From positions 3,135,501 to 3,199,500 of the forward strand of contig NZ_AP019365.1 of NCBI RefSeq assembly GCF_033095865.1: a DNA stretch of 64,000 nt, given 5' to 3'. The notes below the pieces were generated by a model. It had not been told where the DNA came from and searched no databases. It was given only the letters and a program-made list of their open reading frames with translations. Every line of letters begins with the position of its first letter. Within the stretch, counting starts at the first letter, position 1. Below are positions 7,248 to 17,051 of the stretch, piece after piece. Both the position numbers and the translations under genes were made by a program. This stretch comes from Pseudomonas sp. KU43P. GTDB taxonomy: Bacteria > Pseudomonadota > Gammaproteobacteria > Pseudomonadales > Pseudomonadaceae.

Positions 7248-10200
7248 TCAATGAAAATCCCGGCTGCGCACATCCAGCCCACTCAACAGCGGGCTGATAT
7301 CTTCGAGCCGCCGCGCAATCAGGTGACGCACCCCGTTCTCCTGCTCCAGGCGCCCACTGACCTTGAGCAGTTGCGACCCCACCAAGGCCCGCCGCTGGCG
7401 CTCGGCAAGATCCCGCCAGACCACCACATTGACCATGCCGAACTCGTCCTCCAAGGTCACGAAGGTCACTCCGCTGGCCGTCTGTGGCCGCTGCCGCCCC
7501 ACCACCAGCCCGGCTACGGCGATCGCATCGCCATGCTCGACACCCGCCAGCTCGCTCGAACTGCGACAGCCCAGCGCGCGCAGCCGAGGGCGCAGCAGGT
7601 GCAGCGGGTGTGGACCGAGGGTAGTACCCAGCGTGTCGTAATCGGCTACCAGGTCTTCGCCCACGGTGGGCGCCGGTAAGGCCACCGCAACCTCAGGTGC
7701 AGCCTCCAGGTCCGCGAACAACGGTAGCTGGGGCTGCACCGCAGCCACCTGCCAGCGTGCCTGATGACGGTCGTGGGCCAGTGCACACAGCGCGCCGGCA
7801 TCGGCCAGCCGGGCACGGGCGCGGCCATCCAGACTTGCACGCAAGCACAGGTCCTCGACATCCCGCCAGGGCCGCTGCGCCCTCGCCTGCTCCAGCCGCC
7901 GGGCATCGGCTTCGGCGAAACCGCGGATCTGTCGCAACCCCAGGCGTATGGCCAGGCTACCCTGGCCATACGGCTCCAGGGTGCAATCCCACTCGCTATG
8001 GAACACATCCACCGGTCGCACCTCGATGTCCTGGCGCCGTGCCTCCTGCAACAGCTGGTCGGGGCTGTAGAACCCCATCGGCCAGCTGTTGACCAGCGCG
8101 CAGGTGAAGATCGCCGGTTCGTGGCACTTGAGCCAGCTGCTGGCATAACACAGCAAGGCAAAACTGGCCGCATGCGACTCGGGGAAGCCATAACTGCCAA
8201 AGCCCTTGATCTGCTCGAAGATGCGTTCGGCAAAGGCCAGGTCGTACCCATTGCGCAGCATCCCCTCGATCAGGCGCACGCGGTGCGGCTCAAGGCCGCC
8301 GTGGCGTTTCCAGGCGGCCATGCTGCGGCGTAGCTGGTCGGCCTCGCCGGGGCTGTAGTCGGCGGCGACCATGGCCAGCTCCATGACCTGCTCCTGGAAC
8401 AGCGGCACACCCAAGGTGCGCCCGAACACTTCCTTGAGCTTGGGCGATGGGTAGGTCACCGGTTCCTGCTTCAAGCGCCGACGCAGGTACGGATGCACCA
8501 TGTCCCCTTGAATCGGCCCGGGACGCACGATGGCCACCTCGATCACCAGGTCATAGAAGGTGGTGGGCTTGAGCCGCGGCAGCATGGCCATTTGCGCCCG
8601 CGATTCGATCTGGAACACGCCCATGGTTTCGGCCCGGCTGATCATGGCGTAGGTGGCCGGGTCTTCGCTGGGGATGGTCGCCAGGGTCAACTGGCGACCA
8701 CGGTGGCGCTGCAGCAGGTCGAAACAGCGGCGCAAGGCGCTGAGCATGCCCAGGGCGAGCACATCGACCTTGAGCAGGCCCATCATGTCCAGGTCGTCCT
8801 TGTCCCACTGGATCACCGTGCGCTCGGCCATGGCTGCGTTTTCCACCGGCACCAGTCGATCCAGCGGCTGTTCGGAAATCACGAAGCCACCGGGGTGCTG
8901 GGACAGGTGGCGGGGAAAGCCGATCAACTGCCCGGCCAGCAGCAGGATGCGCTGCAAGGACGGGCTGGCCGGCTCGAAACCCGCCTCGGCCAGGCGCTGT
9001 TCATCGGGAATGCGGTCGGTCCAGCGGCCGCAGCACTTGGCCAGGGCGTCGACCTGGTCGGCAGGCAGGCCCAGCACCCGGGCGACATCCCGCACCGCCC
9101 CGGCGGCGTGATAGGTATTGACCACCGCCGTGAGTGCGGCGCGATGCCGGCCATAGCGGCGGAACACGTACTGGATCACTTCCTCGCGCCGGTCATGCTC
9201 GAAATCCACGTCGATATCGGGAGGCTCGTTGCGCTCGCGAGACAGGAAGCGCTCGAACAGCAGGCGGTGTTCCATGGGGTCCAGTTCGGTGATGCCCAGC
9301 ACGAAGCACACCACCGAGTTGGCCGCCGAACCACGCCCCTGGCAGAGAATATGCTGGCTGCGGGCGAAGGCGACGATGTCGTGCACGGTGAGAAAGTAAC
9401 TTTCGTAACCCAGCTCTTCGATCAGCGCGAGCTCTTTTGCCAGAACTTCACGGACCCTCTCGCTCGGCCCGGCCGGCCAGCGCAGGGGTAAGCCGCGTTC
9501 GCACAACACGCTGAGCCAGCTTGCCGGCGTATGACCCTCGGGTACCAATTCACGCGGGTACTGGTACTTCAGCTCGGCCAGGTCGAAGCGGCAACGTTCG
9601 GCGATGCGCAAGGTTTCGGCCATCAAATCGGGTGGGTGCAGTTCGGCCAGTTGTTCCAAGGTGCGCAGGTGGCGCTCGCCATTGGCGAACAGGAACCGCC
9701 CTGCCTCGGCGACGCTGCAATGCTGGCGGATCGCAGTCATGCAGTCCTGCAGGGCGCGCCGACCACGCGCATGCATGTGCACATCACCACAGGCCACGGC
9801 AGGGACGCCTAGCTGCACCGCCAGGCTGCGCAACCGCGCCAGTCGAGCCTGGTCATCGCAGCCTCGGTGCAGGTGCACGCCCAGCCACAGACGCTCGGCG
9901 AACAACTCGTGAAGCCACTGGCTCGTGGCCGAATCGCTCGGGTCATCGGCCAGCCAGATTGCCAGCAGCCCGGCATGGTGCTGGCGCAAGTCGTCGCCGA
10001 ACAGCTGGTACTCGCCCTTCTGAGCCCGCCGCCGCGCACGGGTAATCAAGGCGCACAGGTTCTGGTAGCCAGTGAGGTTCTCCACCAGCAGCACCAGTTT
10101 CGGGCCATCCTGCAGGCGCATCTCGCTGCCGACGATCAAGCGCAGTTGCTGCTCCTTGGCCGCCTGCCAGGCCCGCACGATACCAGCCAGAGTGCACTCG

Positions 10201-10328
10201 TCGGTGATGGCCAGGGCCTGGTAGCCCTGCTCACGGGCGCGGCGAAACAGCTCTTCGGCGCTTGAGGCTCCGCGCTGAAAGCTGAAGTTGGACAGGCAAT
10301 GCAGTTCGGCGTAACCCACGCTGCTCAT
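7248..10328 (-). CDS. dnaE2: Error-prone DNA polymerase DnaE2
   Basis: A 1026-aa C-family DNA polymerase of the DnaE2 type, the catalytic subunit of damage-induced mutagenic synthesis. An N-terminal PHP domain ([17 protein letters not shown]) precedes the polymerase core. Catalytic aspartates lie in PPDIDVDFE (residues 369-377), and an OB-fold domain is near the C-terminus (about residues 935-1010). A beta-clamp-binding consensus, QLPLF, is at residues 867-871. The start is ATG 10328, which overlaps the end of imuB as ATGA; a longer reading frame upstream has no family match. It is the last gene of the lexA2-imuA-imuB-dnaE2 cassette and is co-regulated by the LexA2 box. Confidence 0.95.
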   Translation of the reverse strand: MSSVGYAELHCLSNFSFQRGASSAEELFRRAREQGYQALAITDECTLAGIVRAWQAAKEQQLRLIVGSEMRLQDGPKLVLLVENLTGYQNLCALITRARRRAQKGEYQLFGDDLRQHHAGLLAIWLADDPSDSATSQWLHELFAERLWLGVHLHRGCDDQARLARLRSLAVQLGVPAVACGDVHMHARGRRALQDCMTAIRQHCSVAEAGRFLFANGERHLRTLEQLAELHPPDLMAETLRIAERCRFDLAELKYQYPRELVPEGHTPASWLSVLCERGLPLRWPAGPSERVREVLAKELALIEELGYESYFLTVHDIVAFARSQHILCQGRGSAANSVVCFVLGITELDPMEHRLLFERFLSRERNEPPDIDVDFEHDRREEVIQYVFRRYGRHRAALTAVVNTYHAAGAVRDVARVLGLPADQVDALAKCCGRWTDRIPDEQRLAEAGFEPASPSLQRILLLAGQLIGFPRHLSQHPGGFVISEQPLDRLVPVENAAMAERTVIQWDKDDLDMMGLLKVDVLALGMLSALRRCFDLLQRHRGRQLTLATIPSEDPATYAMISRAETMGVFQIESRAQMAMLPRLKPTTFYDLVIEVAIVRPGPIQGDMVHPYLRRRLKQEPVTYPSPKLKEVFGRTLGVPLFQEQVMELAMVAADYSPGEADQLRRSMAAWKRHGGLEPHRVRLIEGMLRNGYDLAFAERIFEQIKGFGSYGFPESHAASFALLCYASSWLKCHEPAIFTCALVNSWPMGFYSPDQLLQEARRQDIEVRPVDVFHSEWDCTLEPYGQGSLAIRLGLRQIRGFAEADARRLEQARAQRPWRDVEDLCLRASLDGRARARLADAGALCALAHDRHQARWQVAAVQPQLPLFADLEAAPEVAVALPAPTVGEDLVADYDTLGTTLGPHPLHLLRPRLRALGCRSSSELAGVEHGDAIAVAGLVVGRQRPQTASGVTFVTLEDEFGMVNVVVWRDLAERQRRALVGSQLLKVSGRLEQENGVRHLIARRLEDISPLLSGLDVRSRDFH

Positions 10329-11743
10329 GCGAACCAGCCTTGCAGCCACAGCGAGCCGGGCTGAGCCAGGTCGCGATAGGCCCAGCCCCGAAGCCCTTCG
10401 CGGGTTTCGATGCGGTAATAGTCGCGGCGCACATCGCCACCGTCCCACCAGCCCGACTCGATGCGCTCGGCCTGGCTCAACAGCGTGTGGTCCAGGGCAT
10501 CCAGGGCCAAAGGTTGCGGTAGCAACCAGCCTGGGCGGCTGCCTGGCTGGGCCTGCAGGCTGCCAGGTGCCCCTTGCTCGGCCACTTGCCAGGCGTATTC
10601 CGGGCGGTGGTCGGCTTCGGCACGCAGCCCTGTCACTGCGTCATCGCCCAGACGGGCGCGCAAGCGCTCGCGTAACTGATCCCAAGGCTGAGCCTGCTGC
10701 GCACGCGGGTCGAACAGCGCCTGGTGCTGGGGCACGAAGGGCGGCAGGTCGGTGGCTACCAACCGCAGGTTGCGCACCGGGGCCGGGATACGCAGTGGCT
10801 CCAGGCGACCGCGGGCCAGTTCGAACAGCATCGCCGCATCCCGCTCGGCAGCCAGCAGGCCAACCTGCAGGAGCGTGTCCGGGCCTTCGGCATGCTCCAG
10901 ATGCAGGCAGAAACGCTGCACACCGCAATCTCGCCCGGCGAGGAAAGCGGCCAGGTCATTGAGCATGCGCCGAAGGGGAAACAACAGGGCCTGGTGCGAC
11001 TCGACGTCGAAATTGAGCTCCAAGCGCGTTTCGAAACGATCGGGCGGCTGGTAGAAATCAAGGCCCAGGGTACGCATGCCGAGCAATTGATCCAGGTGCA
11101 ACTGCACCTGAGCCGAAAACCGTTTGGCCAAGGCATCGCGTGGCAAGGCCAGCACCTGGCCAAGCTGACGCAGGCCCATGCGGGCAAAGGCTTCGGCTGA
11201 CTCCTCGGGCAGCCCCACACGGGCGATGGGCATGCCTGCCAGTGCGGCACGGGTTGCTTGGGGGCAAGTCAGGGCAAGGCCGTCATGGCCGTTGGCAAGC
11301 ATGCGCGCCGCCACGGGGTTGGTGGCCAGCACGATACGCTGACGCAGCCCCAGTGCGGTCAATTCTTCGCGCAAGCGCGCCTCGAACACGGGCCAGGGGC
11401 CGAACAAGTTCAGGCTGGAGCCTACTTCCAACAGCAGTGCCCGCGGGTAATGCAGGCTTACCTGGGCACTGAAACGATAGGCCCAGGCCGCGAGCAACTG
11501 CTGAAGCTGCTCGATGCGCGCGGCATCGGCTTCGACACAATGAAAACCGTCGGCCATGGCCCGGGCGGCGGTCAGGCTCTGCCCGGCGCGCAGCCCCAGG
11601 GCCGCTGCGGCCGGGTTGACGGCCTGCAGTACTCGGCGCTGGCTCGGCCCGCCGATCAATACCAGTGGCGAATCGGCGTCGTCACGTTCGCGCAGGATCG
11701 AGTCCAGCGCCAACTGCGGCAGAAGAATGCAGGCCCAGAGCAT
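10325..11743 (-). CDS. imuB: ImuB, Y-family polymerase-like mutagenesis protein
   Basis: A 472-aa Y-family polymerase homologue that works with DnaE2 and ImuA in translesion synthesis. As in other ImuB proteins, the catalytic carboxylates appear to be missing. The N-terminus reads [13 protein letters not shown] where active Y-family enzymes have a DMDAFF-like motif, and [11 protein letters not shown] replaces the SIDE motif. ImuB therefore probably acts as an adaptor that recruits partners. I did not find a clear clamp-binding pentapeptide in it. The gene overlaps dnaE2 by 4 nt and lies 6 nt after imuA. Confidence 0.93.
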   Translation of the reverse strand: MLWACILLPQLALDSILRERDDADSPLVLIGGPSQRRVLQAVNPAAAALGLRAGQSLTAARAMADGFHCVEADAARIEQLQQLLAAWAYRFSAQVSLHYPRALLLEVGSSLNLFGPWPVFEARLREELTALGLRQRIVLATNPVAARMLANGHDGLALTCPQATRAALAGMPIARVGLPEESAEAFARMGLRQLGQVLALPRDALAKRFSAQVQLHLDQLLGMRTLGLDFYQPPDRFETRLELNFDVESHQALLFPLRRMLNDLAAFLAGRDCGVQRFCLHLEHAEGPDTLLQVGLLAAERDAAMLFELARGRLEPLRIPAPVRNLRLVATDLPPFVPQHQALFDPRAQQAQPWDQLRERLRARLGDDAVTGLRAEADHRPEYAWQVAEQGAPGSLQAQPGSRPGWLLPQPLALDALDHTLLSQAERIESGWWDGGDVRRDYYRIETREGLRGWAYRDLAQPGSLWLQGWFA

Positions 11744-11749
11744 GCTGCA

Positions 11750-12361
11750 TCAGCCCCGCCCGATGGGCGCCGCCGGCGGCAGACCGCCGCGGCACTTGAG
11801 CACACGCCACTGCGCAGGCTGGGTGTCGATGGCAATACGCAGCGCTGCAGGTGAAGGGTTGTGCGCTGCCTGTTGCGGCCGACAGGCAATGGCCAGGGCC
11901 TGGCCCGTTTCGGCTGCCACCTGCAAGCGCCGCAGGGCACGGTCGTCGGCCCGCTGCGGCCAGCACAGCACAGCGGCGCAACTGCCAGAACGCAGGCACT
12001 GTTCGGCGGCCCAGAGGGCGTCCTGGCTATCGGCATCGACCTGAACCAGCCAGCGCAAGTCCACCCCCGCCGCTTGCCAGGCCGGGGCATAGGGTATGAA
12101 CGGTGGCGCCACCAGCACCACCCGCCCGCCCTCACCCGTGAGCCGAGCCAGCGAAGGCCACAGCAACTGCAACTCACCGCAACCAGGGCTGGCCAACAGC
12201 AGTTCGCTGAGCGCCGCCACCGGCCAGCCACCTTCGGGCAAGCGCCCGTCGAGCGCTGCATGGCCAGTGGGCTGCAAACCGGTCGGGCGTGTCTGTACCT
12301 GCCGCCCGCGCCAGACATGGCGCTGATCCAGCAGCCGATCGAGATCGACCACCGCGCCCAT
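11750..12361 (-). CDS. imuA: ImuA, RecA/SulA-like mutagenesis accessory protein
   Basis: A 203-aa ImuA homologue, a RecA-fold-like partner of ImuB and DnaE2 in induced mutagenesis. The N-terminal segment HAALDGRLPEGGWPVAALSELL matches the family's degenerate RecA/SulA-like core, but a complete Walker A motif is not present. The start codon overlaps the lexA2 stop by one base (TGATG), indicating translational coupling. Identity rests on family resemblance and the diagnostic gene order. Confidence 0.9.
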   Translation of the reverse strand: MGAVVDLDRLLDQRHVWRGRQVQTRPTGLQPTGHAALDGRLPEGGWPVAALSELLLASPGCGELQLLWPSLARLTGEGGRVVLVAPPFIPYAPAWQAAGVDLRWLVQVDADSQDALWAAEQCLRSGSCAAVLCWPQRADDRALRRLQVAAETGQALAIACRPQQAAHNPSPAALRIAIDTQPAQWRVLKCRGGLPPAAPIGRG

Positions 12362-12978
12362 CAGTCGCGCCTCAACAGGCCACAGAACACGCCTTCGATG
12401 AAGAATTCGCGGTCCGGCCCGACATCGATCGGCGCATAGGCTGGGTTACGGGGCAATAACCGATAGCCACCGGGTTGGCGTTGCAGGCGCTTGATGGTGA
12501 CTTCGCCGTCCAGGCGAGCAACCACGATCTGGCCGTCACGGGCATCGCCCTGCTGGCGGATCCCCACCAGGTCGCCATCGAAGATGCCGTCATCGACCAT
12601 CGAGTCGCCGCGCACCTTGAGCAGGTAGTCCGGGGTTCGGCGGAACAGGCTGGGGTCGAGCAGCAACTGCTCGTGGATGCCCAGGTCCGCACCTATGGGG
12701 GCACCCGCCGCCACCTGGCCCAGCACCGGCACTTCGAGGATCTCTGGGCGGCGCAACGGCTCGGCCAGGCGAATGCCGCGCGCCTGGTTCGGGGTGACGT
12801 CGATGTAGCCCGCCTGGCACAGCGCCGTGATGTGCTTGCGCGCCACGCTGCGCGAGGCGAAGCCGAAGCGGCTGGCGATGTCGGCCAGGCTCGGTGGCTG
12901 GCCATGGTCGGCAATACGCTCGCGGATGAAATCGAGGATTGCCCGGCGTTTGGGAGTGAGATTGTCCATGGAGTACAT
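12361..12978 (-). CDS. lexA2: LexA2, SOS repressor of the mutagenesis cassette
   Basis: A 205-aa LexA-type repressor. An N-terminal winged helix (LTPKRRAILDFIRERI, then LADIASRFGFASRSVARKHI) precedes the S24 self-cleavage domain. The Ala-Gly cleavage site is A91-G92 in QVAAGAP. The catalytic dyad is S126 in RGDSMVDDG and K163 in VTIKRL. I chose the ATG at 12978, which has AAAGAG 5 nt upstream and gives the MYSM N-terminus known for LexA2. An internal ATG at 12969 and an upstream start at 13026 are less likely. P. putida carries a second LexA elsewhere (established); this copy governs its own operon. Confidence 0.95.
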   Translation of the reverse strand: MYSMDNLTPKRRAILDFIRERIADHGQPPSLADIASRFGFASRSVARKHITALCQAGYIDVTPNQARGIRLAEPLRRPEILEVPVLGQVAAGAPIGADLGIHEQLLLDPSLFRRTPDYLLKVRGDSMVDDGIFDGDLVGIRQQGDARDGQIVVARLDGEVTIKRLQRQPGGYRLLPRNPAYAPIDVGPDREFFIEGVFCGLLRRD

Positions 12979-12986
12979 TTGTACTC
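12971..12986. promoter_or_regulatory. LexA2 operator (perfect palindrome)
   Basis: GAGTAC-ATTT-GTACTC is a perfect inverted repeat that matches the GTAC-N4-GTAC site described for P. putida LexA2 and differs from the CTGT-N8-ACAG type. It overlaps the lexA2 start codon region, so bound repressor would block transcription or initiation of the whole cassette. Confidence 0.9.
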
Positions 12987-13071
12987 TTTTTGGCGTGCAC
13001 TGAACAGCCCCCTTCGTCGTCACCATTCGCTATCATCCCCTGGCTTGTGTTTTCAACTCTCTGGATACCTG

Positions 13072-13725
13072 ATGCTGACCGCCCTGCTGTTCGACCTCGA
13101 CGGAACCTTGACCGACACCGACACCCTGCATTTGCAGGCGTTTCGCCAGTTGCTGCACGATTACGACGGGCGCGAGCTGACCCAGGCGCAATTCGATGCC
13201 CAGGTCAGCGGCCGGGCCAATGGCGAGTTGTTCGCCGACTTGTTTCCCCAGGCCAGCGCGCTGCAATGCCAGGCCTTGGCCGAACGCAAGGAGGCGCTGT
13301 TCCGCGAGATGGCCCCGGCACTCGAACCGATGCCGGGGCTGCTGCGTCTGCTGGAGCATGCCCAAGCGCACGGGATCGGCCTGTGCGTGGTGACCAACGC
13401 GCCTCGGCTCAATGCCGAGCACATGCTGGCGGCGATGGGCCTGGGCGAGCGCTTCGAGCATGTGCTGGTGGCCGAGGAGCTGGCGCGCGCCAAGCCTGAT
13501 CCCTTGCCCTACCTGACCGGGCTGGAGCGCCTGCAGGCAGTCGCCGGCCAGGCACTGGCGTTCGAAGATTCGCTGCCGGGGGTGAAGGCGGCCAGTGCTG
13601 CGGGGATCTTTACCGTGGGGATTGCGACGACGCAGACGGCCGAGCGGTTGATGGCTGCCGGCGCAAAGTTGGTGGTGGATGATTTCGATGATCCGCGACT
13701 GTGGGCGCTGATCGAATCCCTGTAG
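13072..13725 (+). CDS. HAD-superfamily phosphatase (phosphoglycolate phosphatase-like)
   Basis: A 217-aa HAD hydrolase. Motif I is FDLDGTLTDTD at the N-terminus, with both catalytic aspartates. Motif II is VVTNAPR, with Thr/Asn in place of the usual Ser/Thr-Gly. The motif III lysine is in ARAKPDP, and motif IV is AFEDSLPGVKAA. The cap domain is of the helical Gph/beta-phosphoglucomutase type. The start is ATG 13072; upstream in-frame codons lie in the lexA2 promoter region. The gene is divergent from lexA2 and 86 bp from the LexA2 box, but I see no evidence that it is damage-regulated. The substrate is unknown. Confidence 0.88.
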   Translation: MLTALLFDLDGTLTDTDTLHLQAFRQLLHDYDGRELTQAQFDAQVSGRANGELFADLFPQASALQCQALAERKEALFREMAPALEPMPGLLRLLEHAQAHGIGLCVVTNAPRLNAEHMLAAMGLGERFEHVLVAEELARAKPDPLPYLTGLERLQAVAGQALAFEDSLPGVKAASAAGIFTVGIATTQTAERLMAAGAKLVVDDFDDPRLWALIESL

Positions 13726-13744
13726 AGGGGAGTTGCGCGATCCC

Positions 13745-13832
13745 TGTGGGAACCGGCTGGCCGGCGATGAGGGTCTGACAGGCAAGCGTCGGCCTGTTCG
13801 GGCCCTATCGCCGGCAAGCCGGCTCCTACAGG
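13745..13832. repeat. REP doublet
   Basis: Inverted REP copies (TGTGGGAACCGGCTGGCCGG and GCCGGCAAGCCGGCTCCTAC) lie after the HAD gene and before the DUF899 gene. Confidence 0.85.
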
Positions 13833-13934
13833 ATCTTCGCTGTCCTGGCCATTCGTCGCCCTGCTCTCTTGCCTGTCGAAACAGGCCGCGCCCGCTCGAC
13901 CATCCTTTGAATCCCCCAGCGCGGAGTCACCGCC

Positions 13935-14663
13935 ATGAGCCATTCAGAAAAAGGTCACGAGGTCGTCTCGCGCAGCCAATGGCTGGCTGCACGCCGGCAA
14001 CTGTGGTTGCACGAAAAAGCCTTCACCCATCAGCGCGATGAACTGGCCGCCGCCCGCCGCGCCCTGCCTTGGGTCAAGGTCGAGCACGACTATCGCTTTC
14101 ACGGGCCGGACGGCGAACTGAGCCTTGCCGACCTGTTCGCCGGGCGCAGCCAGTTGCTGCTCTACCACTTCATGTTCGTCGAAGGCTGGAGCGAAGGCTG
14201 CCCCGGCTGCTCGTTCCTGGCCGACCACTTCGATGGCGCCAACCTGCACCTGGCGCATCACGATGTGTCGCTGGTTGCCGTGTCGCGGGCGCCCTACGCC
14301 GAGTTCCAGGCGTTCCGCCAGCGCATGGGCTGGCGTTTCCCCTGGTATTCGTCGCAGGGCAGCGGCTTCAACGAAGACTTCGGGGTCAGTGTCGGTAGCC
14401 AGGGCGAACGGCAGTACAACTACGAACCCTACACCGGCAATGAAGCCGAACTGCCGGGTTTGAGCGCCTTCTACCGGGAGCAGGACGGCACGGTGTACCA
14501 CACCTACTCGACCTACGCCCGCGGGTTGGACATCCTGGTCAACACCTACAACTTCCTCGATATCGCGCCGCTGGGGCGCAACGAGGCCGGGACCATGGAC
14601 TGGGTGCGGCACCACGATCGCTACGAGGAGCAACCCGGGAAGCCGCACTGCTGCCATGAGTGA
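13935..14663 (+). CDS. DUF899 family thioredoxin-like protein
   Basis: A 242-aa DUF899 protein with a thioredoxin-like fold; the family is common in Pseudomonas and of unknown function. A redox-like GCPGCSF motif (CxxC) follows YHFMFVEGWSEG, the family hallmark. The conserved block WYSSQGSGFNEDFGVS is present, and the C-terminus ends in a Cys-Cys-His-containing tail (PHCCHE). The family is often described as predicted dithiol-disulfide oxidoreductase. The start at ATG 13935 is the first in frame with GCGGAGTCACC upstream. It converges on the urease operon with only 5 bp between stop codons. Confidence 0.85.
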   Translation: MSHSEKGHEVVSRSQWLAARRQLWLHEKAFTHQRDELAAARRALPWVKVEHDYRFHGPDGELSLADLFAGRSQLLLYHFMFVEGWSEGCPGCSFLADHFDGANLHLAHHDVSLVAVSRAPYAEFQAFRQRMGWRFPWYSSQGSGFNEDFGVSVGSQGERQYNYEPYTGNEAELPGLSAFYREQDGTVYHTYSTYARGLDILVNTYNFLDIAPLGRNEAGTMDWVRHHDRYEEQPGKPHCCHE

Positions 14664-14668
14664 TGGAC

Positions 14669-15292
14669 TCAGCCCCTCACACCGAGCATGCCGCGCTCGA
14701 CGATGAAGTCGATCACCGCCTGCAGGCCATCGCCTTTCTTCAGGTTGCTGAAAGTCCAGGGGCGCTCAGGGCGCATGCGCTGGGTGTCGCGCTCCATCAC
14801 CTCGAGCGAGGCCCCCACATAGGGCGCGAGGTCGGTCTTGTTGATCACCAGGAAGTCGGACTTGGTGATGCCAGGGCCGCCCTTGCGCGGGATCTTCTCG
14901 CCCTCGGCCACGTCGATGACGTAGATGGTCAGGTCGGCCAGCTCTGGGCTGAAGGTGGCGCTGAGGTTGTCGCCACCGCTTTCCACGAAGATCACTTCCA
15001 GGTTGCCGAACTTGCGCGCCAGCGCTTCAACGGCCGCCAGGTTCATCGAGGCATCCTCGCGGATCGCCGTGTGCGGGCAGCCGCCGGTCTCCACGCCAAC
15101 GATACGCTCGGGCTCCAGCGCGCCGGCCTCGGTCAGGATGCGCTGGTCTTCCTTGGTATAGATGTCATTGGTGACCACGGCGATCTGGTAGTGGTCGCGC
15201 ATGGCCTTGCACAGGCACTCGAGCAGCGCGGTCTTGCCAGAGCCGACAGGGCCGCCGACACCGACGCGCAGGGGTTGCTGATAGCTTTGCAT
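14669..15292 (-). CDS. ureG: Urease accessory GTPase UreG
   Basis: A 207-aa SIMIBI-class GTPase that energises nickel delivery into apo-urease. The P-loop is [13 protein letters not shown] at about residues 13-25. The nickel-binding CxH-type motif is in [15 protein letters not shown], and the G-domain guanine motif NKTDLAP is near residue 150. It is the last gene of the urease operon, 11 bp after ureF. Length and motifs are normal. Confidence 0.97.
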
Positions 15293-15303
15293 GTAGGCAG
15301 TCC

Positions 15304-15978
15304 TCAGGAACGGAACAATCGGGTGTATTGGGTTTCGTGACGCGATGAGGCAATCGCCAGCAACGGTAGGCCACCGCCGAGCTGGTCGTCTTCAAGGGCC
15401 AGGGCCTGGTCGAGCAGCCCGGGCAATGCTTCGCCCAGGTCACGCAGCAAGGTCTGGGCCGCCTGCTGGCCGAACGGCACCAGCTTGACCCCGGCCATCA
15501 CCGCACCTTCGAGCCAGGCGAAGGCATGGCCCAGGGCGAGCTGGCGCAGCGGGATCGACCAGTGCACGGCCAGCCAGGCCATGCCGCCCAGCTGGCTGAG
15601 TTCGAGGCTGGGACGCCAGGCAGGGGCCTGCCCCAACTGCCAGCCATCGAGCAAGCGGGCAAAGGCCGAACCGCGCTGCTGCTCTTCAAGGCGCAGTTCG
15701 GCGGTTTCGCGGTTAGCCAGCAGAAAGCGGCTCCAGCGGCTGAACGCCTCGGCATCATCGGCCTGGCAGGCGTGGTACAGGCGCGCCAGCACCGGCCAGT
15801 CCAGGCAGGCAAGGGTGTCGTGCAGCTGTTCGTGCTGCCAGGCACTGAAACCGGCAGCATCACGCACCCAGCCCGCCTCCACGGCCCACTCCAGGCCCTG
15901 CGAGTACGTGAAGCCACCCACCGGCAGGCCGGGGCTGGCCAGCTGCAACAGGCGCAGCAGTGCCAGGTCGCTGTTCAT
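15304..15978 (-). CDS. ureF: Urease accessory protein UreF
   Basis: A 224-aa UreF, the protein that binds the UreD-urease complex and recruits UreG for nickel insertion. Family motifs [23 protein letters not shown] at the N-terminus and MAWLAVHW in the second half are present. The ATG at 15978 overlaps the stop of the upstream ureJ as TGATG, so this start is preferred to a TTG one codon earlier. Confidence 0.95.
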
Positions 15979-16523
15979 CAACCGGCCAGCACCAAGGCTG
16001 CACCGGCCAGCATGCCGCCGCCAAACGCCTTCTGCAGGCCGCTATGACGGCGCAGCAGGCAACCGAGCGCAAAGCCCACCACCAGCAGCAGGCCGCTGAC
16101 CGTGACGAAACCGGCACTGAACTGCCAGAACGCGCTGGGGGTGGCTTCCACGCCATGGGCCCAGCCGTGGAACAGGGCGAACACCGGCATCGCCAACGCC
16201 AGCAGCAACTGCCGGCTGGGCAACAGCACGGCGGCGGCCGCGACCAGCACGGACACGGCGATCAGGGTTTCCATGCCTACCACGTCACCGAACAGGTGGC
16301 CGCACACGGCGCCGGCGAACATGGCCGCCAGGGTTGCCAGCGGCAGGCTCAGGTTGCGTCGGGTAAGCGCCGCCAGCACGCCGGTTCCCAGCAGCATCAG
16401 CAGGTGATCGAGCCCGGTCAGCGGGTGCAGCAGGCCATCGTGCAACGGGTTGCTGTCGTGGCCGGGGTGGGCGAAGGCTGGCAACGCGACCATCAGCAGG
16501 GCAAGGGCGAAAGTCTTTTTCAT
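15978..16523 (-). CDS. ureJ: HupE/UreJ-family nickel permease
   Basis: A 181-aa HupE/UreJ membrane protein, thought to supply nickel (or cobalt) for urease. A signal peptide (MKKTFALALLMVALPAFA) is followed immediately by the family motif HPGHDSNPLHDGLLHPLTGLDHLL, whose His/Asp residues bind metal. About six membrane spans follow. The start ATG 16523 has GGAGA 5 nt upstream; an ATG four codons earlier lacks a site. It lies between ureE and ureF and is translationally coupled to ureF. Confidence 0.93.
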   Translation of the reverse strand: MKKTFALALLMVALPAFAHPGHDSNPLHDGLLHPLTGLDHLLMLLGTGVLAALTRRNLSLPLATLAAMFAGAVCGHLFGDVVGMETLIAVSVLVAAAAVLLPSRQLLLALAMPVFALFHGWAHGVEATPSAFWQFSAGFVTVSGLLLVVGFALGCLLRRHSGLQKAFGGGMLAGAALVLAG

Positions 16524-16543
16524 GGGTATCTCCATCAGGCAGA

Positions 16544-17041
16544 TCAGGAATGGGCTGGCAGGCGCACGAACGGGTGATCATGGCCATGGCCATGGCTGTG
16601 GCTGTGGCTGTGTGGCGCGCTCTGGTAGGCGCCGGCTTCCGGCTCGAACGGTGCCTGCTCGGTGGCCACCGTCAGGCCCAGGCCACGCAGCATGTCGTCG
16701 AGCACATGGTCGTGCTGGTAGCGCAACAGGCCAGGTTCGATCTGCAGCGGCACATGGCGATTGCCCAGGTGGTAGGCGGCGCGGGCCAGCAGGTGCGGGT
16801 CGTCGCAGCGCACCGTCGACACCCGTTCGGCAGCCGCGAGCACGCGCACCACCTGGGTGCCATCGGCGTCGGCCAGCAACTCGCCGCCACGCAGCAGGTG
16901 GCCGCGCTCAAGCATCAGGCCGGCTTCGCGGCCGTCGTCGAGGGTCACGCGTAGCCGGCTCTTGATCCGGCTGTCGACGTCCAGGGTCAGGGTGCCGGTG
17001 ACCGTGTCGGCGGCGCCGATCCGGCGGGTCAGGACAATCAT
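16544..17041 (-). CDS. ureE: Urease accessory metallochaperone UreE
   Basis: A 165-aa UreE, the nickel-binding chaperone that hands Ni(II) to the UreD/F/G complex. An N-terminal UreE domain ([21 protein letters not shown]) is followed by a metal-binding domain with [10 protein letters not shown] and [15 protein letters not shown]. The C-terminus is a histidine-rich tail of alternating His-Ser and His-Gly. The start ATG 17041 gives the canonical MIVLTRR N-terminus; 26 residues encoded further upstream do not belong to the family. It lies 10 bp after ureC. Confidence 0.95.
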   Translation of the reverse strand: MIVLTRRIGAADTVTGTLTLDVDSRIKSRLRVTLDDGREAGLMLERGHLLRGGELLADADGTQVVRVLAAAERVSTVRCDDPHLLARAAYHLGNRHVPLQIEPGLLRYQHDHVLDDMLRGLGLTVATEQAPFEPEAGAYQSAPHSHSHSHGHGHDHPFVRLPAHS

Positions 17042-17051
17042 CTTCACTCCT

